DNA of 64,000 nucleotides. It comes from an uncultured Bacteroidota bacterium. Its GTDB lineage: Bacteria; Bacteroidota; Bacteroidia; Bacteroidales; VadinHA17. How positions within the stretch are numbered: position 1 is the stretch's first letter; the number at the start of each line of letters is the position of its first letter. The position numbers and the translations under genes are program-made. The DNA lies in assembly GCA_903824785.1 (NCBI GenBank), contig CAIJYD010000047.1:1-64000 (forward strand), written 5' to 3'. Shown here in pieces: positions 1-9,278 of the stretch. The notes below the pieces were generated by a model, which was not told the origin of the DNA, ran no database searches, and saw only the letters and a list, made by a program, of their open reading frames with translations.

Positions 1-1735
1 CAGTATGGCATGTCTGGCAAACCTGAGAAAACCCGGCTGCTGTATGTTTTGGGTTTGTGGTAGAGATATAATTCTGCTGATGGCACGAATAGCAGTCAGG
101 AGAGGTTGTTGTATAATTATCCCCTTTATGGCAATCGATGCATGCCTTACCGGAATGTCCGAGAGTAAGGGGAAAAATAGTATGATTGAAAGTAGTTGGC
201 TTCCATCCGGCGTTTACAGTATGGCATGTCTGGCAAACCTGAGAAAATCCGGCTGCTGTATGTTTAGGATTTACAGTTGCAGTATAATCCTGCTGGTGGC
301 ATGAATAGCAATCAGAAGGGGTAGATGTGTAATTTCCACCTTTATGGCAATCGGCGCAGGCAGGAGATGAATGTCCAAGAGTAAGAGGAAAACTGGCATG
401 GTTGAATGTAGCAGGTTTCCAGCCGGGAATAGTGTTATGACATGTCTGACAAACCTGAGGAAAACCTGAGGCAATATGATTTGGATTTAAAGTAGAAATA
501 TAATTCTGCTGATGACACGAATAGCAGTCAGGAGAGGTTGTTGTATAATTATCCCCCTTATGGCAATCGATGCATGCCTGACCGGAATGTCCGAGTGTGA
601 GTGGAAAAACAGTATGATTGAAAGTAGTTGGTTTCCACCCGGGGTTTGCAGTATGGCATGTCTGACAAACCTGAGAAAACCCGGCTGCTGAATGTTTAGG
701 ATTTACAGTAGAGGTATAATCCTGCTGGTGGCACGAATAGCAGTCAGGAGAGGTTGTTGTATAATTATCCCCTTTATGGCAATCGACACATGCCTTACCG
801 GAATGTCCGAGAGTGAGTGGAAAAACAGCATGATTGAAAGTAGTTGGCTTCCATCCGGGGTTTACAGTATGGCATGTCTGGCACACCTGAGAAAATCCGG
901 CTGCTGTATGTTTAGGATTTACAGTTGCAGTATAATCCTGCTGGTGGCATGAATAGCAATCAGAAGGGGTTGATGTGTAATTTCCACCTTTATGACAATC
1001 GGCACAGGCTGGTGTTGAATGACCAAGTGTAAGAGAAAAACTGCTATGGTTAAAAACAGCCGGTTTCCACCCCGGATTTACTGTATGACAAGTCTGACAC
1101 ACTTGGGGATAACCTATAGCAACATGATTTGGGTTTGTGGTAGAAATATAATTCTGCTGATGACATGAATAGCAATCAGGTGAGGTTGTTGTATAATTAT
1201 CCCCTTTGTGGCATTCAATACAAGTCGGACCGGAATGTCCAAGTGTGAGAGGAAAACTGCTGTGCTTAAACGTAGTCGGTTTCCAGCCGGGTGTAATAGA
1301 ATGGCAGGTCTGGCAAGCCTGGGAAAAACCGGCCGCAGCATGTTTAGGATTGGTGGTTGAAAGATAATTCTGCTGATGGCAGGAATAACAATCTGATGGT
1401 GTTGTCTTATAATTTCCATCTTTATGGCAATCAGAACATACCGGAGAAGAATGACCCTGAACTAATGGAAATACGGTATGATCGAATGAGGTTGGTTTCC
1501 ATCCGGAGTTAAGAGAATGACAAGTTGCGCAATCTTTGGAAATACCTGATTTATTATGATCCGGGGCTTTGGCTGAAAGGTAATCCTGCTCATGACACGA
1601 ATAACAATCTGCAGGGGTTGTTGTATAATTCCCCGCTTTGTGACAATCAATACACGCAGGTACAGAATGCCCCAGTTTAAGAGGAAAACGGTCGTGGTTA
1701 AAACTGGTAGGTTTCCATCCCGGACTTAAAGTATG
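1..1735. repeat. Tandem 216-bp coding repeat, eight full units
   Basis: Inside the cytochrome gene, the histidine codon of the first haem motif recurs at 7, 223, 439, 655, 871, 1087, 1303, 1519 and 1735, exactly 216 bp apart. There is therefore no length drift over eight units. A higher order is also visible: the stretch from 1 to about 370 is much closer to 649-1018 than to its direct neighbour, giving a 648-bp (three-unit, nine-haem) superrepeat. The next motif upstream is at 1954, 219 bp away, so the regular array ends there. Confidence 0.93.
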
Positions 1736-2497
1736 ACAATCGAGGCAGTTCGTTGAGAGCAATGATGCACCATGGTCAGGTTTTGTTGTTGCAAGATAAT
1801 CCTTCTGATGACAGGAATTACAGTCGGTACTTGCATCGGTATAATTTCCCGTTGTATGACATTCGGCACATTTGGCTGTTGAATGTGCCTGTGCCAGAGG
1901 GAATGAATTATGGCTGAAATCAGAACCTGTCCATTGCAATGAAGTTACCTTATGGCACAAAGTACAATCTTCGGGAAATCCGGACTGAGAATGGTTTGGT
2001 GTTACGGCAGACATATAGCTTTCCTTATGGCAATCAATACATTCAATACCTGGAACATCAAAACGAATCATACTTTCCGATTTATGGCACTGGTAACAAT
2101 CAGCTGTTCTGTGAGCCCCTATAAGTGGGAAACGGCTTTCCTGATGAATTTCATTGATATTATTGACAAGCCATGAGGCCGGAGTATGGCATCTGGAACA
2201 ATCGGGCCCTACTGTTGACTGATGAACATCATTATGACAAGCATTGCATTCACTCTTCGCCTCAGAGAAAACAAGTGTTGGATGGCACAGCCGGCAGTTT
2301 ATCTCTTTATGCTGTCCTTCAAGCGACAATCTGGTACTGCTATGGTTAAATGAGTAAATTTCTTTATCAAGTTGCCATCCCTTTGAACTGTGACAGATGG
2401 TACAACTCACCTTAAAATCGGAACCATGTGGTGAATCTGTCCGTCTGCTAAAGGAGCCAATCATTAAGAAAGCCAACAGTAATGGAAGAAACTGCAT
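1..2497 (-). CDS. Giant secreted multiheme c-type cytochrome (3' end beyond window)
   Basis: The minus frame opened by ATG at 2497 stays open to position 1 with no stop, so at least 832 residues are visible and the C-terminus lies outside. It starts with a signal peptide (MQFLPLLLAFLMIGSFS). I count 34 CxxCH haem c attachment motifs, for example CTICH, CNACH, CYSCH and CQTCH. After a divergent N-terminal third (about ten haems), the protein becomes a strict 72-residue repeat with three CxxCH (CQTCH, CxDCH, CYSCH). Each repeat also has three conserved non-motif histidines (in FNH, LGHS and NPKH/NPNH), which would fit bis-histidine ligation of three haems. Conserved W and Y residues (GWKP, NYT) lie between the haems. 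Multiheme cytochromes of this kind act outside the cytoplasmic membrane as electron conduits; the partner and acceptor are not visible here. The start is preceded by an in-frame stop and a possible promoter. Confidence 0.9.
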   Translation of the reverse strand, partial: MQFLPLLLAFLMIGSFSRRTDSPHGSDFKVSCTICHSSKGWQLDKEIYSFNHSSTRLSLEGQHKEINCRLCHPTLVFSEAKSECNACHNDVHQSTVGPDCSRCHTPASWLVNNINEIHQESRFPLIGAHRTADCYQCHKSESMIRFDVPGIECIDCHKESYMSAVTPNHSQSGFPEDCTLCHKVTSLQWTGSDFSHNSFPLAQAHSTAKCAECHTTGNYTDASTDCNSCHQKDYLATTKPDHGASLLSTNCLDCHTLSPGWKPTSFNHDRFPLKLGHSVPACIDCHKAGNYTTTPADCYSCHEQDYLSAKAPDHNKSGISKDCATCHSLNSGWKPTSFDHTVFPLVQGHSSPVCSDCHKDGNYKTTPSDCYSCHQQNYLSTTNPKHAAAGFSQACQTCHSITPGWKPTTFKHSSFPLTLGHSGPTCIECHKGDNYTTTSPDCYSCHQQNYISTTNPNHVAIGYPQVCQTCHTVNPGWKPAVFNHSSFSLTLGHSTPACADCHKGGNYTSTPSDCYSCHQQDYTATVNPKHTAAGFSQVCQTCHTVNPGWKPTTFNHAVFPLTLGHSGKACVDCHKGDNYTTTSPDCYSCHQQDYTSTVNPKHSAAGFSQVCQTCHTANPGWKPTTFNHTVFPLTLGHSGQACIDCHKGDNYTTTSPDCYSCHQQNYISTLNPNHIASGFPQVCQTCHNTIPGWKPATFNHASFPLTLGHSSPACADCHKGGNYTSTPSDCYSCHQQDYTATVNPKHTAAGFSQVCQTCHTVNAGWKPTTFNHTIFPLTLGHSGKACIDCHKGDNYTTTSPDCYSCHQQNYISTTNPKHTAAGFSQVCQTCHT

Positions 2498-2511
2498 TTG
2501 AAATGTATTAG

Positions 2512-2541
2512 TCAATATACTGATTTATAGCACTTCACAAA
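2512..2541 (-). promoter_or_regulatory. Possible promoter of the multiheme cytochrome
   Basis: On the minus strand, TTTG (2541-2538) is followed after 18 bases by TATATTGA (2519-2512). This is one or two mismatches from the Bacteroidota -33/-7 consensus, and it lies 15 bases upstream of the ATG. The short leader makes it uncertain. Confidence 0.3.
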
Positions 2542-2682
2542 GTTCTTCATTATAGTCTAAAAAAAGAGATGAAGAGCTAATTGATTTCGCAATTTAACAA
2601 TTTTTAACTTCAAAACGAACTCTTTATGTTAACTATCATTTTAGGGTAATGCTAAGCCCGTTAAATCCATCTTGCAGGTAAA

Positions 2683-4500
2683 TCATCCCTTTTTCCCGGA
2701 AAAACCCTTCCGCTTTTTGAAATCATTTTCAGGACCGGTACTTTTTTTATACCAGAAAAAGAACTCTTTCTGTTTTCTTTTATCCTCAATAGTTCTTGCA
2801 ACAAAAACCTTCTTTCCTGAAAAGGGGTCAAAGCCTGTATAATACATCAGCGTTGAAAGGGTCATTGGCGTTGGAGTAAAATCCTGCACCTGTTCAGGCT
2901 TTATCCCGAGGCTCTTAACCTCGGCTGCAAGTTCTTTCATATCAGCATCGGTGCACCCGGGGTGTGATGAAATAAAATAAGGGATAATCTCATATTTAAG
3001 ATCATTTCTGATTCTAATTCCATCAAACCTTTTTTTAAGCTTCCTGAAGAGATCAAAAGGAGCTTTTCGCATATGTGACAATACTCCGGGGGAAATGTGC
3101 TCCGGAGCCACTTTCAGCCGGCCTGACACATGGTTTTTTACAAGCTCTTCAAGATATTCACCTTCGTCTCTTCCGGCACTTTTATTCCACTCCGGAAACA
3201 GTAGATCATAGCGAACACCACTGCCGATAAATGATTTCCTGATGCCTTCCACTTTATCTACTTTCCTGTAAAGTTCAGTAAGATGCTTATGATTTGTATT
3301 AAGGTTTTTGCATATAGCAGGCCAGATGCAGGAAGGTCTTGAACAGGCTTGGCAAAGCTTCATTTCCTTTCCTTTCATTCTGTACATATTTGCTGACGGA
3401 CCGCCAAGGTCGGAGAGATAACCCTTAAAATCCGGAAGTCCTGAAATTTTAATAACCTCGTCAATAATCGACCTTTCTGACCGGCTTATTATCTGTTTAC
3501 CCTGATGGGCGGCTATTGCACAAAAACTACAACCTCCAAAACAGCCCCGATGAATATTCACCGAAAATTTTATCATTTCATAAGCAGGAATATCCTCCTT
3601 CTTATTATAACGTGGATGAGGCAAATACATATAGGGCAGATCGAATGAGCGGTCGGCCTCCTCCTCTCCCATCGGCAGAAAAGAGGGGTTGATTATCACG
3701 TTAACATCACCTGATGGTTCAGTCAGCCTGGCCTGTTCAATTTTGTTCGATTCCTTTTCAAACTTCACGAAATTTTCTGAAAACAGGTTTTTATCCCTCA
3801 GACATTTTTCGAAGGAATGAAGCGGGATCTCTTTCCATTTTTTCTGCATTGGCAGGGGATCATCCTTTTTTGCCAAAATTACTGTCTGTGGAACAGTTTT
3901 CAGGGATGAAAAGGGAGCTCCTGATGCTAACAGTTTTAAAAGCTCTCTCAGAGGTTGCTCTCCCATACCATAAATCAGCATATCCGCCCCACTGCTTAAA
4001 AGGATGGAAGGTTCGAGTTTATCTTTCCAGTAATCGTAATGAGTAAGCCGTCGCATGGAAGCTTCTATACCTCCTATAACAACCGGAACATCCGGAAAGA
4101 TCTCCTTTAGAATTTTAGTATATACGATAGTAGGATAATCGGGTCTGAAACCAGCTTTCCCGCCCGGTGTATAAGCATCATCGGACCTTAAGCGACGGGC
4201 GGCAGTATAATGGTTGACCATCGAATCCATATTTCCGGCGGTAACTCCAAAAAAAAGCTTTGGCTTTCCAAGCTTGCGAAAATCCCTTAAATCGTCTTTC
4301 CAGTTAGGCTGCGGAACAATTGCACAACGCAGGCCGGCTTCCTCAATTACTCTTCCAATAACTGCCGGGCCAAAAGATGGATGATCCACATAGGCATCAC
4401 CACTGAAAATTATCACATCAAGTTCGTCCCATCCGAGTAACAAGGCCTCTTTGCTGGTTGTCGGGAGCCAGTCTTTATTGAAAATAGATTGAGTTTTCAC
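2683..4500 (-). CDS. ygiQ: YgiQ family radical SAM protein
   Basis: 605 residues. The N-terminal UPF0313/YgiQ domain carries family signatures such as GWDELDVIIFSGDAYVDHPS and GGIEASMRRLTHYDYW. A radical SAM CxxxCxxC cluster follows in NIHRGCFGGCSFC (Cys about 320, 324, 327), which binds a [4Fe-4S] cluster and S-adenosylmethionine. The C-terminus has the family's DFTPTPMTLSTLMYYTGFDP block and a basic tail. Length is slightly under the E. coli homologue. The substrate of YgiQ is not established. It is divergent from the patatin gene, and a TACCTTTG -7 element lies just upstream. Confidence 0.93.
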   Translation of the reverse strand: MKTQSIFNKDWLPTTSKEALLLGWDELDVIIFSGDAYVDHPSFGPAVIGRVIEEAGLRCAIVPQPNWKDDLRDFRKLGKPKLFFGVTAGNMDSMVNHYTAARRLRSDDAYTPGGKAGFRPDYPTIVYTKILKEIFPDVPVVIGGIEASMRRLTHYDYWKDKLEPSILLSSGADMLIYGMGEQPLRELLKLLASGAPFSSLKTVPQTVILAKKDDPLPMQKKWKEIPLHSFEKCLRDKNLFSENFVKFEKESNKIEQARLTEPSGDVNVIINPSFLPMGEEEADRSFDLPYMYLPHPRYNKKEDIPAYEMIKFSVNIHRGCFGGCSFCAIAAHQGKQIISRSERSIIDEVIKISGLPDFKGYLSDLGGPSANMYRMKGKEMKLCQACSRPSCIWPAICKNLNTNHKHLTELYRKVDKVEGIRKSFIGSGVRYDLLFPEWNKSAGRDEGEYLEELVKNHVSGRLKVAPEHISPGVLSHMRKAPFDLFRKLKKRFDGIRIRNDLKYEIIPYFISSHPGCTDADMKELAAEVKSLGIKPEQVQDFTPTPMTLSTLMYYTGFDPFSGKKVFVARTIEDKRKQKEFFFWYKKSTGPENDFKKRKGFSGKKG

Positions 4501-4530
4501 TCTGCAAATTTACTTAAAATAACTACCTTG

Positions 4531-4559
4531 CAAAGGTAAATGCTATTAATCAATAGCAT
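4531..4559 (-). promoter_or_regulatory. ygiQ -7 element next to an 8+8 palindrome
   Basis: The minus strand reads TACCTTTG at 4538-4531, a perfect TAnnTTTG -7 element about 30 bases before the ygiQ start. Directly beside it is an inverted repeat, ATGCTATT-AATC-AATAGCAT (4540-4559), covering where the -33 element would sit. A TTTG -33 box is absent, so the palindrome could be an operator controlling the divergent ygiQ/patatin pair. Confidence 0.45.
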
Positions 4560-4565
4560 TTTAAC

Positions 4566-6866
4566 GTGCTAAATATGAAAACAAGTTCTATCTGTTTAAT
4601 GCCTGATTATCAAAGATTAGTATTGAAATATATCCTGTTTTTTCTTTTGATTCCCTTCAGCCATTTTAATATTCAGGCACAGGAAATTGCCAAAAGGCCC
4701 GGTGTTGGTCTTGTACTTAGCGGAGGCGGAGCTCACGGTATAGCCCATCTGGGTGTTATTAAGGTAATGGAAGAGGCAGGATTAAGACCCGATTATATAA
4801 CCGGAGTAAGTATGGGGAGTATAATTGGCGGATTTTATTCTTTAGGATATTCTGCTGACAGCCTTTTAAAGATCTTAAAAAAGATAAACTGGAATCTTAT
4901 CCTTTCGAATAAGATCCCTGAAAACAAAGTAATTTTTCTTGAAAAAAGCCATTTCGACAACAGCATTATTTCATTGCCTCTTTCATATAATAAGGTTCAG
5001 TTTCCTTTAGGACTTATTAACGGGCAACAGGTTGAGAACACACTGAGTTTTTACGCCTGGCCGGCAGCAGATATTAAGGATTTTTCAAAACTTCCCATTC
5101 CTTTTATGTGCGTAGGAGCAGATATTATTACCTACAGAAGAATCGATCTGAAGAGCGGATACCTGCCCGATGCCATCAGGGCAAGCTTTTCAGTTCCTTC
5201 AGTATTTACTCCCCTGAAAATAGATACCATGCTTCTTCTTGACGGAGGGTTAATAAGAAACTTTGCCGCAAGTGAAGCAAAAGAGATGGGTGCAGAAATT
5301 CTTATTGGCTCCTATGTTGGCTTCGAAGCCTATAAAGAAGAAGATCTTCAGTCATTATCAGGAATTATGAAGCAGATTGCCATGTACAGAAGTCTGGAGG
5401 ATTTCAAAGAGGAGAAAAAAAAGATAAAATTTCTTATTAAACCGAATACTGATGGGCTTCCGATAACAAATTTTGAAAATGTGGATTCACTGCTTGAAAG
5501 AGGATATAAGGCTGCTTTGCCGTTTAAAGAATCTTTCAGAAAACTGGCAGATTCACTCAACCAGATAAGGAAACAGGAACCTTTAAAAAACATTCTCGAC
5601 AAACAAACATATGCTTTCGACAGGATTGAGATAAAGGGCAACAAAGATTATTCGGATTTTCAGATTCTCGGGGTGCTTGACATTGAACCGAAAAAGAAAG
5701 TTGATAAATATATACTGAGTGAAAGAATTGAACTTCTTTACGGAAAGGGTTGGTTTGATAAAGTGAAATACAGGATTGTACCCAGAAATGATTCGCTGAT
5801 ACTGGTTATAGACTGTATAGAAAAACCACTTGCAATGCTTTATGGTTCTGTGCATTACGATAATTCACTTAGCTCAGGGCTAATAGCCGGGATATCAGTA
5901 AAGAACCTTCTGACTCAGAGATCTGTAATCAATTTAAACTCATTTCTGGGTCAGTATTACAGGTTAAAACTTGATTACCTCCAGTTTCTCGACAGAAATC
6001 AGAAATTCGGTTTATCAACAAGTTTTTATGCTGATAATACACTGATCCCCATGCTGGAACTGCGAGGTAAAAAGGGAGATGTAATCGGCAGGAATTTTAT
6101 GCCGGCATTGACGTTAAATAAAAGAATAGGACTTAACCAGATGATGAGCGTATCGTTAAATTACAATAACCTTAACCTTATCCTTCACTATGATTCGGAC
6201 GACCATCCAAGTACCATTTCGTACAATTATGCATCAGTTACATACGATTATCAGATAAACTCTCTCGACATAAAGCATTTTCCCGATAAAGGAACAATAT
6301 TCAACACATCGCTCAGCACATCAAAGCTTATCTCGGGAGGAATAAAAACAGATACTTCAAAAACATTATTCAGAGAAGGGAATAATGGTGAGTTTTCATT
6401 CGGACGATTCTATACTTTATACGGTTCCATTAAACATTTTTATTCCCCTTCCGGAAAACTGACCTTAGGATTTGGTGCGGATGTGCTTTACATAACCGAC
6501 TCCGACTCGTTGTCATCGCAAAATAATTTCTTTCTTCTGGGAGGAATAGAATCGCTGAATAAAAGATCTGTTCCACTTGTTGGCTTTCATCCGAACCAGA
6601 TTCCTGTAAAAAAAATGGCAGGGATCCGGTCCGAGTTCGACCTTGAACTCTACGAAAAGCTTCACCTGGAGATGATGGCTAATGTTTTTGCCATTTCGGA
6701 TTTTCACACCAGTAAAAAATTATCAATTCTTACAGGTTACAGCATCGGATTTGGATATCTGTCTATTATCGGGCCAGTCAGAATCGGAATAATGAACGGC
6801 CAGTATAATCATGAAACCTATTTCAGAAAAACAAAAGGTTATATAAGTATCGGGTACAACTTCTGA
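4566..6866 (+). CDS. Patatin-like phospholipase fused to Omp85-type outer-membrane barrel
   Basis: Up to 766 residues. A signal peptide ends around IQAQE. The patatin domain has the oxyanion glycine loop SGGGAHG (Ser about 52), the nucleophile elbow GVSMGS (Ser about 82) and the catalytic Asp in DGG (about 226). This is a complete Ser-Asp dyad. After residue about 350 comes a single POTRA-like segment (FDRIEIKGNKDYSDFQILGV) and then a beta-rich region ending in an aromatic residue (ISIGYNF), typical of a 16-strand Omp85 barrel. This is the PlpD / type V secretion-like architecture, so the lipase is presumably outer-membrane anchored or exposed. The listed start is GTG; ATG at 4575 or 4602 is equally plausible and gives a better signal peptide. 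Confidence 0.88.
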   Translation: MLNMKTSSICLMPDYQRLVLKYILFFLLIPFSHFNIQAQEIAKRPGVGLVLSGGGAHGIAHLGVIKVMEEAGLRPDYITGVSMGSIIGGFYSLGYSADSLLKILKKINWNLILSNKIPENKVIFLEKSHFDNSIISLPLSYNKVQFPLGLINGQQVENTLSFYAWPAADIKDFSKLPIPFMCVGADIITYRRIDLKSGYLPDAIRASFSVPSVFTPLKIDTMLLLDGGLIRNFAASEAKEMGAEILIGSYVGFEAYKEEDLQSLSGIMKQIAMYRSLEDFKEEKKKIKFLIKPNTDGLPITNFENVDSLLERGYKAALPFKESFRKLADSLNQIRKQEPLKNILDKQTYAFDRIEIKGNKDYSDFQILGVLDIEPKKKVDKYILSERIELLYGKGWFDKVKYRIVPRNDSLILVIDCIEKPLAMLYGSVHYDNSLSSGLIAGISVKNLLTQRSVINLNSFLGQYYRLKLDYLQFLDRNQKFGLSTSFYADNTLIPMLELRGKKGDVIGRNFMPALTLNKRIGLNQMMSVSLNYNNLNLILHYDSDDHPSTISYNYASVTYDYQINSLDIKHFPDKGTIFNTSLSTSKLISGGIKTDTSKTLFREGNNGEFSFGRFYTLYGSIKHFYSPSGKLTLGFGADVLYITDSDSLSSQNNFFLLGGIESLNKRSVPLVGFHPNQIPVKKMAGIRSEFDLELYEKLHLEMMANVFAISDFHTSKKLSILTGYSIGFGYLSIIGPVRIGIMNGQYNHETYFRKTKGYISIGYNF

Positions 6867-7046
6867 TTTACAGATAAACTTCAAACAGTTAATTTATCAC
6901 AGCGGATATGTAAGAACCTTCCTGAAAAAAAGGGAATAAGCAAACTGTAGCCAACCTTCCGGTTCTAAACGGTCTGATTGTTGCAGATAAGTTTTTTACA
7001 TATTGCAATGATTTTTTGTCATATTTCATTGCCAAAGAAGAAAAAA

Positions 7047-9278
7047 ATGGATGTAGCAAAAGTTAATCAGCAACACAAAAGGCTTTGCAGTTTAGTTTCG
7101 GAAAAAAGGATTAAGCAAAGTCTTGATATACTGGCAGATATGATTACTGGTTCATCGACCGGCGATCTGCATGATGAGTATGATAATATAGTTATGACCT
7201 ACCGGAACATGCTCACATACACTATTGAAGGAATAAAAGACCCTGAACGGAACAAAATTTATATTAAGCTTATTCAGTCTATTCTTGGCCTCTCCGACCG
7301 TGTGAGACAGGACATATTGTCACATTATTCCGGATGGAATACATACTGGGTAAAGCAACAGGCTGAAAAAGAGATGAAGCTTAGTGGTAAAACTATTATT
7401 GAAACTGTTGATGACCTGATGTTTAAATCAGAGCTTGATGAGTGGCTGAAACTGAGTAATGAGATAAATCCTGATCCTGAATCTGTAATTTCAAGAAAGC
7501 ACCGACAGCTTATCCGGAATATTTTCAATCACCTCTGGCTAACTGATTACTATGGTGATGCAGAAAACAGCCTCATCTCAATTATTCTTAAATCGGGAAA
7601 GTTCAGATGGTATGAGGCAAGCATTTTTACCACAGCTGTTACATTGAGTTCCCTAAGGACATGGCAATCGGAAAAGCTCCTGCTTCTGATAAACATTTAT
7701 GAAGCAAAACAGGAGCAGGTAATGGAAAGAGCGCTCTCAGGGCTGATCCTGAATTTACATCATTATAACGGAAGGATTTTACTATATCCCGAGATTACAG
7801 AGAGTATTCAACGGATGAGCAAGGAGAACAAATTCATGGAACATTGCAGGATAATCGTTCTTCAGACAATCCGATCGCGGGAAACAGAAAAGCTGAGTAA
7901 GAAACTACAGGATGAGATTTTACCTCAGGTAGCAAAACTTAAACCCAGAATTGAGGAGAAACTTGATCTCGACAATATTCTGCCAAAGGAGAAAAATGAG
8001 GAGAAGAACCCCGACTGGGCAGAGATGTTCAGCGATTCAGAGGAGATATTCAAGACTATGGAGGAGCTTACCAAGCTCCAGATGGAGGGGGCCGACGTTT
8101 ATATGTCAGCATTTGCCAATATGAAACATTTTGATTTTTTCAAGGATTTTCAAAACTGGTTCGTTCCTTTTTACCCTGACCATGAGATTGTAAATGAGAT
8201 TTACCACGATGAGATACTTGGTCCTGGTACAAATGAACTTTCTGAAGCCTTGTCCAAAACCCCTTTTATATGCAACTCCGATAAATATTCCCTGCTTTTA
8301 AATCTTAAATATCTTCCTTCAGCACAAAAAAGCATGATGTTAAAGGTTTTTCGGATGGAACTTGAAGGACTGCGGCAGTTAAATGAAGATGATTCAGGAA
8401 CAGATCCTTACAAAAGCTTCAGAACAAACGTAACCCAGTATCTTCAGGATATTTACAGGTTTTTCAAATTATCTCCCTATAAGAAAGAATTTGAGGATCT
8501 GTTCATTGGCAAATTGGATATTTACAATTCGGAATTCTTCCGGATGACGTGCAACGCCAATGAAGCTGAAGCCGGCCTGGCTGACTATTTCTTCAGCAAA
8601 AATTTCTACGATGATGCTCTTTATCTCTTCCTTAAACAGGTCAGTGAAAAACCTTCAGATGCTCAGCTCTATGAAAAAATCGGATATTGCCATCAGCAGA
8701 ATAATAACTATGAAGAAGCACTAAAGTTCTACAGAAGGGCGGAGCTGATAGACAGAAAGGGATGGACAATAAAGAAATTGGGATTATGCCTGAGAAGACT
8801 TGGAAAAAATGAAGAGGCACTTGAATATTACCTTCAGGCATGTGATATGGAACCGGAAAATATCCATACTGTTATTATGACAGCACATTGCTATCTTGAT
8901 TTGAAAAACTATGAACAGGCATTAAAATTCTACTTCAGAGTTGAATATAATGAGCCTGATAATCTTAAGATCTTAAGGCCAATAGCATTTTGTTACTTTG
9001 CACTGGGCCGTTTTGAGGATTCGGAAAAATATTACGATCGCCTTTCGGCAGGTAAGTTAACAGATCATGATCTCATAAATAAGGGCCATCTGTCTCTTTG
9101 CCAGGGAAATAAAAAGGAGGCAGTTGATTATTACAGGCAAAGTATTATTGGCGGCGAAATATCCAAAGAGAAGTTTATGGCTATTTTTTCGGAAGACAAG
9201 ACCCTTCTTTTGTCGCTCGGGGTTAATTCAGATGATCTGCCAATCCTTTTAGACTATCTGTTGTTTATTATCGGTTAG
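7047..9278 (+). CDS. Large TPR-repeat protein
   Basis: 743 residues from ATG 7047, which has an AAGAAG purine tract upstream; the open frame also extends to a TTG at 6978, which I consider unlikely. The first two thirds are alpha-helical and charged without a recognised domain. From about residue 520 there are successive tetratricopeptide repeats (for example AQLYEKIGYCHQQNNNYEEA and LGLCLRRLGKNEEALEYYL). No signal peptide is present, so it is probably cytoplasmic and a protein-interaction scaffold. The 3' end overlaps the convergent LTXXQ-type gene by 11 bp. No function can be named. Confidence 0.8.
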   Translation: MDVAKVNQQHKRLCSLVSEKRIKQSLDILADMITGSSTGDLHDEYDNIVMTYRNMLTYTIEGIKDPERNKIYIKLIQSILGLSDRVRQDILSHYSGWNTYWVKQQAEKEMKLSGKTIIETVDDLMFKSELDEWLKLSNEINPDPESVISRKHRQLIRNIFNHLWLTDYYGDAENSLISIILKSGKFRWYEASIFTTAVTLSSLRTWQSEKLLLLINIYEAKQEQVMERALSGLILNLHHYNGRILLYPEITESIQRMSKENKFMEHCRIIVLQTIRSRETEKLSKKLQDEILPQVAKLKPRIEEKLDLDNILPKEKNEEKNPDWAEMFSDSEEIFKTMEELTKLQMEGADVYMSAFANMKHFDFFKDFQNWFVPFYPDHEIVNEIYHDEILGPGTNELSEALSKTPFICNSDKYSLLLNLKYLPSAQKSMMLKVFRMELEGLRQLNEDDSGTDPYKSFRTNVTQYLQDIYRFFKLSPYKKEFEDLFIGKLDIYNSEFFRMTCNANEAEAGLADYFFSKNFYDDALYLFLKQVSEKPSDAQLYEKIGYCHQQNNNYEEALKFYRRAELIDRKGWTIKKLGLCLRRLGKNEEALEYYLQACDMEPENIHTVIMTAHCYLDLKNYEQALKFYFRVEYNEPDNLKILRPIAFCYFALGRFEDSEKYYDRLSAGKLTDHDLINKGHLSLCQGNKKEAVDYYRQSIIGGEISKEKFMAIFSEDKTLLLSLGVNSDDLPILLDYLLFIIG

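Noticed and set aside
1114-1650. Short minus-strand open frames of 60-100 codons and plus-strand frames in the repeat region
   Set aside because: They are in the wrong frame relative to the cytochrome and recur only because the DNA is repetitive.
1-2500. Regular ~216-bp repeats as a CRISPR array or non-coding satellite
   Set aside because: The period is a multiple of three, the minus frame is open throughout and the repeats encode CxxCH motifs; no short repeat/spacer pattern exists.
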